Shown: positions 15,607 through 24,940, counted from the first letter of the stretch. The stretch is DNA of 64,000 bases from Streptomyces sp. SAI-135 (GCF_029893805.1 NZ_JARXYP010000002.1:4836001-4900000); one strand, 5' to 3'. Notes: generated from the letters alone by a model not told the origin. Program-made: numbers and translations.

Positions 15607-16551
15607 TCAGGCGCGCGAGGCCTTGCGGCGACGCGTGGCGAGCACGATGCCCGCGCCACCCGCGAGCAGCACGGCGGCGCCGCCCGCGATCAGCGGGGTG
15701 TTGCTGCTGGCGCCGGTCTCGGCGAGGTTGTCACCGCCGCCGCCGTTCGGGGTGGGGGCGCCCGGAGTCGTGGTGGACTCCGAGGCGGACGGGGTCGGGG
15801 TGTCCGTGCCCGGGGTCTCGGAGGCCGGGGGCGTGCTCTCGGACGCCGGCGGGGTGGACTCGGAGGCCGGCGGGGTCGACTCCGAGGCCGGCGGAGTGCT
15901 CTCCGAGGCCGGCGGGGTCGCCGGGGGCGTGGTCTGCGTGGTCGTGCAGTCCTTCGTGCCGCCGTTCCAGGCCGCGATCAGCTTGTCCTTGATGACCGGG
16001 TGGTCCGGGCCCTTGGGGAGATCGCCGTGCGGGAGGCCGTCGTTGGCGTCGAGCTTGCCGTCGAACTTCGTGTTGCCCCGGTAGAGGTCGATCTGCGCGT
16101 AGCAGCCGAGGTCCGGGATCGAGATGTCGAGGGAGTCGACGGAGCCGGCCTTGACGGTCACGGTGTCGAAGTCGTGGAAGACCTGCTCGCCGGAGGTGGC
16201 GAACGTCGGGCCGTGCGCGAGGTAGGACGCGAGAGAGGCGGTGCAGGTGGCCGCGTCGCCCGCCGCGCGGACCTTGACGTGGACCTTGCCGTCGTCGGTC
16301 GGCTTCAGGTTCTGGTCGTCGACCTTGACCGAGGCGAAGAAGTTCTTGCCGTCGAGGGAGAACTCGCAGCGGTCGGTCTCGGTCTTGGAGCCGGCGCCCG
16401 TACCCGGCTTGTAGCTTCCGCCGTCCTGCCAGCCCTTGCCGCCGGGGCAGTCGGAGGCGGAGGCGACGGAGGCGAGGGCGGCGGAGAAGGCGAGCGTCGC
16501 GGCGCCCGTCCCCAACAGGCGCCGCATGGTGACACGTCTCGCTATGGACAT
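15607..16551 (-). CDS. Sortase-anchored surface protein (LAETG) with repeat region
   Basis: This 314-residue protein begins with a signal peptide (residues 1-33, cleavage after ASVASAS), then a globular domain of about 170 residues. A low-complexity region follows with five copies of a seven-residue STPPASE repeat. It ends with LAETG, a hydrophobic helix and a basic tail (TRRRKASRA). LAXTG is the substrate motif of class E sortases in Streptomyces, so the mature protein should be linked to the cell wall. ATG 16551 is chosen because the signal peptide begins there. The globular domain is not recognised. Confidence 0.88.
   Translation of the reverse strand: MSIARRVTMRRLLGTGAATLAFSAALASVASASDCPGGKGWQDGGSYKPGTGAGSKTETDRCEFSLDGKNFFASVKVDDQNLKPTDDGKVHVKVRAAGDAATCTASLASYLAHGPTFATSGEQVFHDFDTVTVKAGSVDSLDISIPDLGCYAQIDLYRGNTKFDGKLDANDGLPHGDLPKGPDHPVIKDKLIAAWNGGTKDCTTTQTTPPATPPASESTPPASESTPPASESTPPASESTPPASETPGTDTPTPSASESTTTPGAPTPNGGGGDNLAETGASSNTPLIAGGAAVLLAGGAGIVLATRRRKASRA
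15817..15917. repeat. 21-bp tandem repeats within the surface-protein gene
   Basis: About five in-frame 21-bp units encode the STPPASE spacer repeats, with synonymous variation between copies. Such wall-spanning stalks can change copy number by slippage. Confidence 0.8.
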
Positions 16552-16830
16552 ACGTATCCCGTCAGGATGAGGTGAGTGGTTACAGCAAGCATTCAGAGAC
16601 ACTGGGCCCATTGGTCACATGAGCCACGGTGTTCGCACATCGTGGATCTCCTTGCGGAATGCTGTCAACCGGCGGCGATACGGGGGCGGTTCGACGCCCA
16701 TCACAATTTCGACACACCGGGAAGGATTCACTCCGCACAACCCAGGTTCACTTTTCCGGTGACGTGGACAGATATCCCCTTTGTCGCCTTCACGGAAGTG
16801 CATCGCACCCGCCCCTGCAGAGGAGCCCGC

Positions 16831-18516
16831 GTGACCGCCCGCACCACCACGCCCGACGCCTCGCCCACCCGCTCGCCCGACCTCTCCAGCAACGACCCGA
16901 ACTGGTGGCGGCAGGCCGTCGTCTACCAGGTGTATCCCCGCAGCTTCGCGGACGCCGACGATGACGGGCTCGGGGACCTGCGGGGCGTCACCCAGCGCCT
17001 CACACACCTGGCCGCTCTCGGCGCCGACGCCCTGTGGCTGAGCCCCTTCTACCCCTCCGAACTCGCCGACGGCGGCTACGACGTCGCCGACCACCGGGAC
17101 GTCGACCCGCGTCTGGGCACCCTCGACGACTTCGACGCGATGGTCGCCGAGGCCCACCGGCTCGGCCTGAAGGTGATCGTCGACCTCGTCCCCAACCACA
17201 CCTCCCACCGGCACGCGTGGTTCCAGGAGGCCCTCGCCGCGGGGCCCGGGTCCCCCGCCCGCGAGCGGTACGTCTTCCGGGACGGCCGGGGTGCGCAGGG
17301 CGAACTGCCGCCCACCGACTGGCAGTCCGTCTTCGGCGGCAGCGCCTGGCAGCGGGTCGCCGACGGACAGTGGTACCTGCATCTCTTCGCCCCCGAGCAG
17401 CCCGACCTCAACTGGTCCCACGACGAGGTTCGCGAGGACTTCCGCACCACCCTGCGCTTCTGGTCCGACCGCGGGGTCGACGGCTTCCGCGTGGACGTGG
17501 CGCACGCCCTGGCCAAGGACCTCACCGAGCCGTTGCGCGACCTCGGCGACCTGCCCGGCGTCGCGGAGGAGGCCCTGCACCTTCTGCCGCCCGGCGGCCA
17601 CCCCTACTGGGACCGCGACGAGGTCCACGAGATCTACCGCGACTGGCGCACCGTCCTCGACTCCTACTCCCCGCCCCGCACGGCCGTCGCCGAGGCCTGG
17701 GTCCCGGCCGCCCGCCGCGCCCTGTACGCCCGCGCGGACGAACTCGGCCAGGCCTTCAACTTCGAGTATCTCCAGACGGGTTGGGACGCCGGCGAGCTGC
17801 GCCAGGTCATCGCCGACTCCCTCGCCACCGCCCGCGCGGCCCACGCCTCGGCCACCTGGGTGCTCTCCAACCACGACGTCGTACGGCACGCCTCCCGGCT
17901 CGTGCTCCCGCCGGGCACCGACGAGAACGCCTGGCTGCTGTCCGGCGGCCACGCGCCCGGCATCGACCTGGCCCACGGCCTGCGACGCGCCCGCGCGGCC
18001 ACCCTGCTCATGCTGGCGCTGCCGGGATCGTCGTACGTCTACCAGGGCGAGGAACTCGGGCTGCCCGAGGTCGCCGACCTGCCCTTCGAGGTGCTCCAGG
18101 ACCCGATCTGGGAGCAGACGGGCCGGGTCCGCAAGGGGCGCGACGGGTGCCGGGTGCCGCTGCCGTGGACGAGGGGCGGTCCGTCGTACGGCTTCGGCGC
18201 GGGCGGTGCCTGGCTGCCGCAGCCGCCGTGGTTCGCCGAGTACGCCGTCGAGGCCCAGGACGGTGTCGAGGGCTCCACGCTGGAGCTGTACCGCACCGCG
18301 CTGCGCCTGCGCCGCAAGCTCCTCGAGGGCGAGGAGCTCACCTGGACGGACGCCGGCCCGGCCGGCGTGCTGGACTTCGAGCGCCACGAGGGCTGGCGCT
18401 GTGTCACCAACCTGTCGGCCGGCGCCGTCCCGCTTCCGGTCGGCGAGGTGCTGCTGACCAGCAGCCCCCTGGAGGACGGGCTGCTGGGACCGGACACGAC
18501 GGTCTGGCTCGGATAG
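16831..18516 (+). CDS. GH13 alpha-glucosidase / alpha-amylase family enzyme
   Basis: The 561-residue protein shows the GH13 barrel regions: QVYPRSFADADDDGLGDL, DLVPNHTS, DGFRVDVAHALAKD with nucleophile Asp222, VAEAW with acid/base Glu288, and LSNHDVVRH with Asp349. Length and order match oligo-alpha-glucosidases of GH13 subfamilies 30/31. There is no signal peptide, so it probably acts on imported maltose-type oligosaccharides. GTG 16831 has GAGGAG seven bases upstream. No sugar transporter or regulator lies next to it. Confidence 0.93.
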   Translation: MTARTTTPDASPTRSPDLSSNDPNWWRQAVVYQVYPRSFADADDDGLGDLRGVTQRLTHLAALGADALWLSPFYPSELADGGYDVADHRDVDPRLGTLDDFDAMVAEAHRLGLKVIVDLVPNHTSHRHAWFQEALAAGPGSPARERYVFRDGRGAQGELPPTDWQSVFGGSAWQRVADGQWYLHLFAPEQPDLNWSHDEVREDFRTTLRFWSDRGVDGFRVDVAHALAKDLTEPLRDLGDLPGVAEEALHLLPPGGHPYWDRDEVHEIYRDWRTVLDSYSPPRTAVAEAWVPAARRALYARADELGQAFNFEYLQTGWDAGELRQVIADSLATARAAHASATWVLSNHDVVRHASRLVLPPGTDENAWLLSGGHAPGIDLAHGLRRARAATLLMLALPGSSYVYQGEELGLPEVADLPFEVLQDPIWEQTGRVRKGRDGCRVPLPWTRGGPSYGFGAGGAWLPQPPWFAEYAVEAQDGVEGSTLELYRTALRLRRKLLEGEELTWTDAGPAGVLDFERHEGWRCVTNLSAGAVPLPVGEVLLTSSPLEDGLLGPDTTVWLG

Positions 18517-18524
18517 GGCCGGGG

Positions 18525-19325
18525 TCAGCCGACGGTCGGTGCCGGGGTCGCGCCCGTGGCCGGGGTGGCCCCCGGGGCCGGGGTGGCGCCGTTCGCGTTC
18601 TCGCCGGGGACCGCGAGCGGCGTCGACGTCGGGTTCGGCGGCGGGGTGAGCACGACCATCGGGGCGCCGGGCTGCGGGGCCGGCGGAGTCAGGTCCGTGT
18701 CCGGCAGCTTCGGCGGAGTGGTCTGCATGAAGAGGGCCTGGTCGAAGTTGACGAAGCCGGTCTTCTCCATGACCGTCATGTGGTCGAGCACCGTGTCGTT
18801 GGCCATGTCGGCCAGCGACCGCACCAGCGAGTTCTTGGTGGTGGAGCGCACCTTCGAGATCGTGTTGAAGATCGAACCGTGCGTCACCCGGAGGATGTTG
18901 GCGAAGTTCGTGTCGAACTGCTGGCCGCTGCTCGACTCGATGGTGTTCACGAAGCCGACCTGCTGCGGGCTCGCCACGTTCGGGATGGTGATGTTGAGCA
19001 TCGGCGCGATCTTGCGGCACGCGGCGTCCAGGGCCGCGTGCCCGTCGATGAGGTGCCGTCCGGCCTCCTTCACCTCCGGGGTCGTCCCCTTCTGCAGGGC
19101 GACCTCCCCCAGCGGGTACTCCCACAGGCCCGCCGCCCGCACCTTGACGACGAAGTCCCGGTCCAGCTCGGTCAGCGGGCCCCACTGTGTCTGGGCGATC
19201 ACTCTGTCCTGTGCGCTGGCTACGGTGCTCACTCCGAGCATCGACGGATAGGCGAGTGCGCCCAGGGTCAATGTGAGGGCTCCGCCGACGAACAGCGTTC
19301 CCATCGCGTTGCGCGAGAGTGGCAC
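18525..19325 (-). CDS. Secreted DUF4142 domain protein
   Basis: A 266-residue exported protein with an N-terminal hydrophobic signal (GTLFVGGALTLTLGALAYPSML). The DUF4142 domain is at about residues 50-190 (LTELDRDFVVKVRAAGLWEYPLGEVALQKG, then VKEAGRHLIDGHAALDAACRKIAP in outline). A Pro/Ala/Gly tail with ATPAPG-type repeats may span the wall. GTG 19325 has AGGAGG five bases ahead. The DUF4142 helical bundle resembles ferritin-like folds; its function is not established. Confidence 0.9.
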   Translation of the reverse strand: MPLSRNAMGTLFVGGALTLTLGALAYPSMLGVSTVASAQDRVIAQTQWGPLTELDRDFVVKVRAAGLWEYPLGEVALQKGTTPEVKEAGRHLIDGHAALDAACRKIAPMLNITIPNVASPQQVGFVNTIESSSGQQFDTNFANILRVTHGSIFNTISKVRSTTKNSLVRSLADMANDTVLDHMTVMEKTGFVNFDQALFMQTTPPKLPDTDLTPPAPQPGAPMVVLTPPPNPTSTPLAVPGENANGATPAPGATPATGATPAPTVG

Positions 19326-19533
19326 CGTGCCTCCTGCCCGGTAGGTTGCCCCGCCACGAGGCGGGTCGGACGCACAGGAGTACGGACGCGGGGGCGTGAG
19401 TGTTCATCAGGTCCGCCGGGCGTGGCCGGAGTCACGGACCGGCGGCGCGTTGACCGTTCGTTGACCGGTTCGCGGGGAACTCCGGAGGAAATCGCGGGAG
19501 AGACCTGGTGTGCCCCGGACCTAGATTCGCTGC

Positions 19534-20214
19534 ATGTCCATGCCACAGCGGTCGCAGCGGTCCCTCCCCGTCCTTCCCTACCGCAAGCCCACCAAGGGCC
19601 GCGACTACTGGGTGCTCGACGACGTGCTCCCCGACGCCGACGCCGTACGGGAACGCTGTCTCGCGAAGGACGACTGGGTGCGGGGACACCCGTACACCTC
19701 CGAGACCTGGCCGGGGCTGCGGGCCATGCCCGGGCTCGAACCCGCCGAACTCGCCGTGGTGGAGCGGCTGGTGCGGAAGGCGACGGGGGCCGGGAAGCTG
19801 TGGGTGCAGCGGACGCCCGGCGGCGGCACCCTCAACCACAACTGCGTCCAGGTGGTCGGGGCGGGCGAGAGCGAACCCCGGCCGCACACCGACTCCCGGG
19901 CGCTGTGCCGGTACGCCGCCGTGCTGTACCTCAACCCCGGCGTCCCCAAGGACTGCGGCACCAGTTTCTACCGGCAGGCCCTGCCCGGCGGGCGGCTCGG
20001 CGGCAATGTCGTGCAGGCCCCGCACAACAACCTCGTCGAGGCCCTCGGCACCCGGTTCGTCGCACCCGACGCCTTCGAGGAGGACGTAAGGGTGCCGCAC
20101 AAGTACAACCGGCTGCTCCTCTACAACGCCACCCTCGTGCACAGTGCGACCGGTTACTGCGGCGGCACGCTGGAGGAGAAGCGCATGACGGCCGTCTTCT
20201 TCTGGATGGCGTGA
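19534..20214 (+). CDS. DUF6445 protein, 2OG-Fe(II) oxygenase-like
   Basis: The 226-residue protein has the arrangement of a 2-oxoglutarate/Fe(II) dioxygenase: His118-x-Asp120 (RPHTDSRAL), a distal His203 (TLVHSATGY) and Arg217 as a candidate for 2OG binding. The double-stranded beta-helix strands around CRYAAVLYLNP and RLLLYNATL are consistent. Family DUF6445 fits the length. No substrate or pathway is evident from the neighbours. ATG 19534 could be replaced by ATG 19540. Confidence 0.8.
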   Translation: MSMPQRSQRSLPVLPYRKPTKGRDYWVLDDVLPDADAVRERCLAKDDWVRGHPYTSETWPGLRAMPGLEPAELAVVERLVRKATGAGKLWVQRTPGGGTLNHNCVQVVGAGESEPRPHTDSRALCRYAAVLYLNPGVPKDCGTSFYRQALPGGRLGGNVVQAPHNNLVEALGTRFVAPDAFEEDVRVPHKYNRLLLYNATLVHSATGYCGGTLEEKRMTAVFFWMA

Positions 20215-20238
20215 CGGCCGCCGCGGGTCGGGGGCGCG

Positions 20239-20697
20239 TCAGTAGCGCACCGCCCGCGACACCTTCGCCCGCACGTCCCCAGGCAGGTCGTGCGTACTGC
20301 GGGCGGTGCCCTTCCCGGAGCCGCCCGCCGGGACGTCCGGCACCGTCAGCACCACCACGTCCACCAGCTTGCCCGCCCTGTCGGTGAAGTCGACCTGGAC
20401 GGCGAAGGACTTCGCCGAGCCCGCGCTGTTCGCGGCGGTGACGGCGACCGTCGTACGGCCGTCGGAGGCGGTCGCGGGACTGCCGAGCCGTACGTCGTCC
20501 TTGGCGTCGACCCCGTTCTTGATCCCGTCGAGCCTCCGGCCCGCCTCCGCCGTAGCCGACGCCACGGCGTCCCCGGCACGGGAGGCGGCCGACGCGACCT
20601 TGCTCGCCACCGACGAGGGGCTGTCGTCGTCGGAGCAGGCGGTCAGGCCGGTCAGGGCCAGGGCCGCCACGAGCGCGGCCGTCGTCCAGCGGGTCAT
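20239..20697 (-). CDS. Small secreted lipoprotein, hypothetical
   Basis: A 152-residue lipoprotein with lipobox LTAC (Cys21), an Ala/Ser helical stretch and a beta-rich domain resembling FxLYD-type lipoprotein folds (TTVAVTAANSAGSAKSFAVQVDFTD). GGGAGG stands before ATG 20697. It diverges from the DUF7144-type gene. Function unknown. Confidence 0.85.
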   Translation of the reverse strand: MTRWTTAALVAALALTGLTACSDDDSPSSVASKVASAASRAGDAVASATAEAGRRLDGIKNGVDAKDDVRLGSPATASDGRTTVAVTAANSAGSAKSFAVQVDFTDRAGKLVDVVVLTVPDVPAGGSGKGTARSTHDLPGDVRAKVSRAVRY

Positions 20698-20846
20698 CTC
20701 GCCTCCCGGGTGCAGGTGTCTCCAGTGAAGGTCCCGCGCGCCGCCGCCGCACGCCCCGTGTCACCCGTACGGCCCACTCCCGTGGTGGCCGGACCCGCCG
20801 CACCTGATGGTCGAAGCACATCGACCACGAGAGGTGGGACACGGCC

Positions 20847-21308
20847 ATGACGCAGCAACCGCACACCACACAGTCGTCCGCCGGCGCGACCGCGACCCCG
20901 GCTCCGGGCCCCGGGCCCACGCCCACCGAGGCCGCGTGGGCCGCGGGCGGAGTCGTCTTCGCCGGTGTGCTGATGCTGATGAACGGCATCCTGGCGATCC
21001 TCCAGGGCATCTCCCTGCTCGCGGACGACGACGTCTGGGCCCGCGTGGGCGACTACGTCTACAAGATCAACCACACCGGCTGGGGTGTGATCCTGCTCTG
21101 CCTGGGCGCCCTCGCCGCCGTCACGGGCGCGTTCATCCTCCGGGGCGCGGGCTGGGCCCGGATGACCGGCATCTTCCTCGCCTCGCTGAGCATGCTCGCC
21201 CAGTTCCTCTTCCTGCCCTACGCCCCGGTGTGGTCGGTCATCATGATCGGCATCGACTTCTTCGTCATCTGGGCGCTCGCGGTCTACCGGCCGGATATGC
21301 GGGCCTGA
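20847..21308 (+). CDS. DUF7144-type four-helix membrane protein
   Basis: A 153-residue protein with a Pro/Thr-rich N-terminus and four membrane helices (AAGGVVFAGVLMLMNGILAI, WGVILLCLGALAAVTGAFIL, MTGIFLASLSMLAQFLFL and VWSVIMIGIDFFVIWALAV). It matches a widespread actinobacterial membrane family of unknown role. Its operon status is single-gene. Confidence 0.85.
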   Translation: MTQQPHTTQSSAGATATPAPGPGPTPTEAAWAAGGVVFAGVLMLMNGILAILQGISLLADDDVWARVGDYVYKINHTGWGVILLCLGALAAVTGAFILRGAGWARMTGIFLASLSMLAQFLFLPYAPVWSVIMIGIDFFVIWALAVYRPDMRA

Positions 21309-21350
21309 CCCGCCGGGGTGGCCTGCCGGGCCCCCGGGGGCCCGGCCGGG

Positions 21351-21722
21351 TCACACGTGTCCGAGGCCGCCGCTGCCGAAGCCGCCGCTGGAGCCCGGCA
21401 GCCAGCGTTTGCGGTGCTGGTCCTTTCCTCGTCTGCTTCCCGAGTGATGGAGCTGGTACGGCATCAGCCGTTCCTGCCCCTCGACGGGGGCCGGCAGCTC
21501 GTCCGGCTCCCGCATCTCCCGGATCTCACGGATCGGTCCGGTCTCCGGGAGATGCGGCTGCTCGTCACTGAGCGGCCGTGGAAGCTCCCGTTCCTGGACC
21601 CGCATGCCGAACTGCACGGCCCACACCAACGCGCCGGCGATGAACAGCCCACCGGCAAAGGCGGCGATCACGTTGAGTACTTCGCTCGACGAGGCCGCCA
21701 GGACAAACGTCGCCGTACTCAT
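21351..21722 (-). CDS. DUF6479-type small membrane protein
   Basis: A 123-residue protein with one membrane helix near the N-terminus (LNVIAAFAGGLFIAGALVWAV) and a charged tail (PHLPETGPIREIREMREPDELP) ending in Gly/Ser repeats. ATG 21722 overlaps the stop of the upstream luciferase-domain gene (ATGA), so translation is probably coupled; GATAAT six bases before the ATG could also give a leaderless transcript. Function unknown. Confidence 0.8.
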   Translation of the reverse strand: MSTATFVLAASSSEVLNVIAAFAGGLFIAGALVWAVQFGMRVQERELPRPLSDEQPHLPETGPIREIREMREPDELPAPVEGQERLMPYQLHHSGSRRGKDQHRKRWLPGSSGGFGSGGLGHV

Positions 21723-22138
21723 GGTCCGATTATCGCCGATTGGCACCGGATCGGCGCGTATGAGACCTCCCGGGGGACGACCGTGACCCGGTGGAAGTTG
21801 CACGCGGCCGGGCCGGCGGGCCGGGGAGCCGCCTGGTGGGCCTTGAGCGCCATGCTGACCAGGCTCATCAGCAGGTCGACGTCGGTCTCGCAGTCGAGGT
21901 GCACGGTGACCCAGCGGGAACCCGGCAGCAGCCGGACCGCCGTCGACTCCAGGAGGTCGTCGTGGAACCGGCGGATGGCCGGTTCGGTGAGGTGCAGGTC
22001 CACGTCCCGCCCCGGGTGGAAGTGCACGATCTCGCTGTGTGCGGAACGCAGCGCCAGGCCCGCTCCGCAGCTGGGCAGGCCCGTGCTGAGGTCGGACCAC
22101 GTCTCCAGGCGCTCCAGGGCACGCTCGGCCAGAGTCAT
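21719..22138 (-). CDS. DUF5519 (luciferase-like domain) protein
   Basis: The 139-residue soluble protein matches the DUF5519 family (SAHSEIVHFHPGRDVDLHLTEPAIRR in outline, then SRWVTVHLDCETDVDLLMSLVSMALKAH). The usual label luciferase family is historical, with no demonstrated light reaction. It is the first gene of a two-gene overlapping unit with the DUF6479-type gene. Confidence 0.85.
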   Translation of the reverse strand: MTLAERALERLETWSDLSTGLPSCGAGLALRSAHSEIVHFHPGRDVDLHLTEPAIRRFHDDLLESTAVRLLPGSRWVTVHLDCETDVDLLMSLVSMALKAHQAAPRPAGPAACNFHRVTVVPREVSYAPIRCQSAIIGP

Positions 22139-22237
22139 GCGCCCATCGTCGCCCGCTCACCGCTCCGCAACCAGAGGTTGAGCGAAACGTAACCGGGGCG
22201 TGAGGTGCTGTGCGGCCGCCCCGGATCACGCACGCGG

Positions 22238-23152
22238 TCAGGAGAACAGCAGGCGCCAGGTCAGCGGCCCGGGGTAGCCGTCGGCGTCCCCGCGCAGTTC
22301 CGGGCGGGACTTCTGGAAGTCCCGGACGTTCAGCCGGTCCGCCTCGCCCCACTCGCGGCTCGGCCCGACCTTGTAGTGGTCCCCGAAACCGCGCTTGACG
22401 AGCTGCTTCCCCAGCCGCAGGACATGGTCGTTGGTGGCGCCCGCGCGGAAGTACTTGCGGCCCGGGTAGGCCGGGACACTCGGCTTGGTGGGCGTCTCGG
22501 GGGTGTTGCCGTCGTCGACGTCGAGGTCGGCCTTGGCGTACTTGAGGAGCCGGGGGAAGTCGATCGCGCCCGGGTCGCCGTGGTTGTTCTCGGGCACGTG
22601 CATGTGTCCGCACACGCCCTTGAACGCTTCCCACTTCCTCCCCGACATGCGCTGGCCGTGCTTGCTGCCGTACGACGAGGGGTACGCGGGCCACGCGCCG
22701 GGCCCGGCAAGGGGTACGCCGTGCTCCTCGTGCATCCAGGCGAGGAACCGGGCGACTCCCCGCAGGGCCCAGTCGGGGGCGTCCGGCCAGTAGATGTGGG
22801 CCTTGCCCGCGGTCTTCCACTTCCCGTGGATCGCGGGGTCGCAGGTGCCGACCAGTTCGACCTGGCAGACGTTGAGGGTGTTGGTCTCGACGCCGCCGCG
22901 CAGGTTGGCCAGGGCACGGGACGAGGTCTCGATGTCGAAGTGCTGGTACCAGTGCAGCCTCTTCGCCGCGAGGTCCGGCACCGCGGTGAGGTTGGGTGCC
23001 AGGGCACCGCCGGAGTACGTGGGCAGGGTGCGCCCCTCGGTGGTGTGCAGGACGACGACGTTGACCTCCATCGCGTCCCCGCCGAAGTCGTCCTGGTACC
23101 AGTTCGCCCGGCTCGCGCCGGGATAGCGCTGAGGCCCGCTCTTCGTGCTCAT
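22238..23152 (-). CDS. N-acetylmuramoyl-L-alanine amidase with peptidoglycan-binding domain
   Basis: The 304-residue protein has an amidase_2-like catalytic part (VVLHTTEGRTLP, TNTLNVCQVELVGT, then a zinc-ligand region GHMHVPENNHGDPG). A C-terminal peptidoglycan-binding helix bundle follows (VLRLGKQLVKRGFGDHYKVGP, LNVRDFQKSRPELRGDADGYPGPLTWRLL in outline). It lacks a signal peptide, as endolysins do, so export or lysis-dependent release is unclear. GGGGGA precedes ATG 23152. No other phage gene is near. Confidence 0.88.
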   Translation of the reverse strand: MSTKSGPQRYPGASRANWYQDDFGGDAMEVNVVVLHTTEGRTLPTYSGGALAPNLTAVPDLAAKRLHWYQHFDIETSSRALANLRGGVETNTLNVCQVELVGTCDPAIHGKWKTAGKAHIYWPDAPDWALRGVARFLAWMHEEHGVPLAGPGAWPAYPSSYGSKHGQRMSGRKWEAFKGVCGHMHVPENNHGDPGAIDFPRLLKYAKADLDVDDGNTPETPTKPSVPAYPGRKYFRAGATNDHVLRLGKQLVKRGFGDHYKVGPSREWGEADRLNVRDFQKSRPELRGDADGYPGPLTWRLLFS

Positions 23153-23245
23153 ACAGTCCCCCTGAGAGTGCGGCCGAACTCCTCGGCCTTTCGAACTCCT
23201 TCAGACGCGGGGGGAGTTGGGGCGGTTCCCGATGCGGCGCGGGTG

Positions 23246-24028
23246 TCATTCGGTGCGGCCGCGGACGGCCCAGGCTCGGGCCGAGAGGGGGATCGTGCCG
23301 TCGGGGGCGGTGGGGGCCGCCGTGCGCAGGGCCTCTCTCAGTTCGTCGCGGGCGGCCGGGGGGAGGGCGGTGACGTAGCCCGGGGCGGGGCCCTGGCCGG
23401 CGAGGAAGGGGCCCCACAGGTCGGCGAAGTCGGCGAGCACGACGGGGACTTCGATCGCGCGCACGACCACGTCGGCGAGTCCGGCGGCCGTCCACAGGTC
23501 GTGCAGCGGCTGGGGACGGCAGCCGGGGAACCGGATCCCCTCGTCCAACTCGGCTGCGGCCGGGTCGAGTTCGGCGGCGGTGTCCCAGAACAGCCGCAGC
23601 AGGCCCATCCCCTCCGCGTAGTCCCACACGTACGCGGCCACCTGAGCGCCGCCCGGCCGGACCGCGCGGGCCATCCCGGCGACGGCCGCCGCGGGGTCGG
23701 GCAGGAAGTTCAGGGTCAGACCGCTGACCGCCACGTCGAAGGCGCCGTCCCGGACGGGCAGTGCCATCGCGTCCGCGACGACCGAGGTCCGGGCCGCCGC
23801 CCGGACGAATCCCTCGGAGCGGTCGCAGCCCACGACCAGACGGGGCCGGCACCGCTCCCGCACCACCGCCGACAGCACCCCGGTCCCGCATCCCACGTCC
23901 AGCCAGCGCAGCCCGTCCGGCCGCCCGAGCCACGCCGTGAACGCGCGCGCGACCGCCCGGCTCCAGCGGCCCATGTAACGGTCGTAGGCGGCACCGGACG
24001 CCCACACGTCGTATCGCTGTTCGTCCAT
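23246..24028 (-). CDS. SAM-dependent methyltransferase
   Basis: A 260-residue class I methyltransferase with motif I LDVGCGTGVLSAVV, an acidic residue after strand 2 (VVGCDRSEGF), motif post-I VVADAMALPVRDGAFDVAVSG and the ubiE/methyltransf_11 layout. ATG 24028 has GGGAG two bases ahead; the frame also opens at GTG 24064. The substrate is unknown, and neighbours do not suggest a pathway. Confidence 0.9.
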   Translation of the reverse strand: MDEQRYDVWASGAAYDRYMGRWSRAVARAFTAWLGRPDGLRWLDVGCGTGVLSAVVRERCRPRLVVGCDRSEGFVRAAARTSVVADAMALPVRDGAFDVAVSGLTLNFLPDPAAAVAGMARAVRPGGAQVAAYVWDYAEGMGLLRLFWDTAAELDPAAAELDEGIRFPGCRPQPLHDLWTAAGLADVVVRAIEVPVVLADFADLWGPFLAGQGPAPGYVTALPPAARDELREALRTAAPTAPDGTIPLSARAWAVRGRTE

Positions 24029-24177
24029 GGCTCCCACGATCCTCGCCCCGCGGGCCTTCTTCACGGCAAAGCGGCCTCACGGCAGCAGGGCTTCGAGACC
24101 TCGACGCCTCCGGCGTGAACCGATCACCGGGTCCGCGACGATGACCGGGTGACGTGATGCTTCCGAAGGGGGACCCC

Positions 24178-24888
24178 GTGAGTGAGAACACCGTCCGGCC
24201 CGCTCTGTGCAGTGTGGGCGGCTCCGCCCGGCTCGCCGTCGCCGGACTCGGGCTCGCCGGCGCGGCCTGGGCGGTGCGGGCCGTGTGGCACGTCCGGCTC
24301 GCCGTGGCCGGGGAGCCCGCCTCGGGGCCGCCGGACCAGGGCGAGGGCCGGCACCGGCCGCCGACCTCCCTGGAGGACTCGTACCACCTGGTCAGCACGG
24401 CCGGAAGCGTCCTCACCCTGCTGTGCGCGGCTCTGTTCATCGGCTGGCTGGGACGGATGCGGGACAACGCGCGCGCCCTGTCCGGCGAGCCCCCGCGCTA
24501 CGCCGGCGTCTGGGTGTACGTCTCCTGGATCGTGCCCCTCGCCAACCTGTGGATCCCGCGCGGCATCGTCGCCGACATCCACCACAAGAGCGCCCCGGGC
24601 CGCAGACTGCCCGTCGTGGTGAACGTGTGGTGGGCGCTGTGGCTGGTCGGCATGGTCACCGGGGTGGGGCTGATGTACGACGGAGACACGGACGACGTCG
24701 TCGCCCGCGCCTACCACGACGTCGGCACACTGCTGGTCGCCGACCTCGCCGTGGTCGGCGCGGCCGTGGCCGGGATCCTCATGGTCCGCGCCCTGACCGA
24801 CGTACAACTTGTGCACATCGGAGCCCAGTTGAGGACGCCGGGTGGTGATCCCTTGAAGGAAACCGTCAGGGCGTTTGATCGGGATTGA
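24178..24888 (+). CDS. DUF4328 membrane protein
   Basis: A 236-residue protein with four membrane helices and the DUF4328 core (FIGWLGRMRDNARALSGEPPRYAGVWVYVSWIVPLANLWIPRGIVADI in outline). GTG 24178 has AGGGGGA five bases ahead. The function of the family is unknown. The gene ends 53 bases before the sugar-binding lipoprotein start. Confidence 0.88.
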   Translation: MSENTVRPALCSVGGSARLAVAGLGLAGAAWAVRAVWHVRLAVAGEPASGPPDQGEGRHRPPTSLEDSYHLVSTAGSVLTLLCAALFIGWLGRMRDNARALSGEPPRYAGVWVYVSWIVPLANLWIPRGIVADIHHKSAPGRRLPVVVNVWWALWLVGMVTGVGLMYDGDTDDVVARAYHDVGTLLVADLAVVGAAVAGILMVRALTDVQLVHIGAQLRTPGGDPLKETVRAFDRD

Positions 24889-24940
24889 GGGCACCTACTG
24901 TTGCGCCTACGTGACAGCCCCCCACCCCCACAGGATCGCC

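Noticed and set aside
13021..16575. Plus-strand open frame of 1184 codons
   Set aside because: It is an out-of-frame shadow over the YihY gene and antisense to four real genes. The product is Arg/Ala/Gly/Pro-rich with no motif.
21351..24467. Minus-strand open frame of 1038 codons
   Set aside because: Only the last 123 codons are a real gene (DUF6479-type). The rest shadows the amidase and methyltransferase in another frame.
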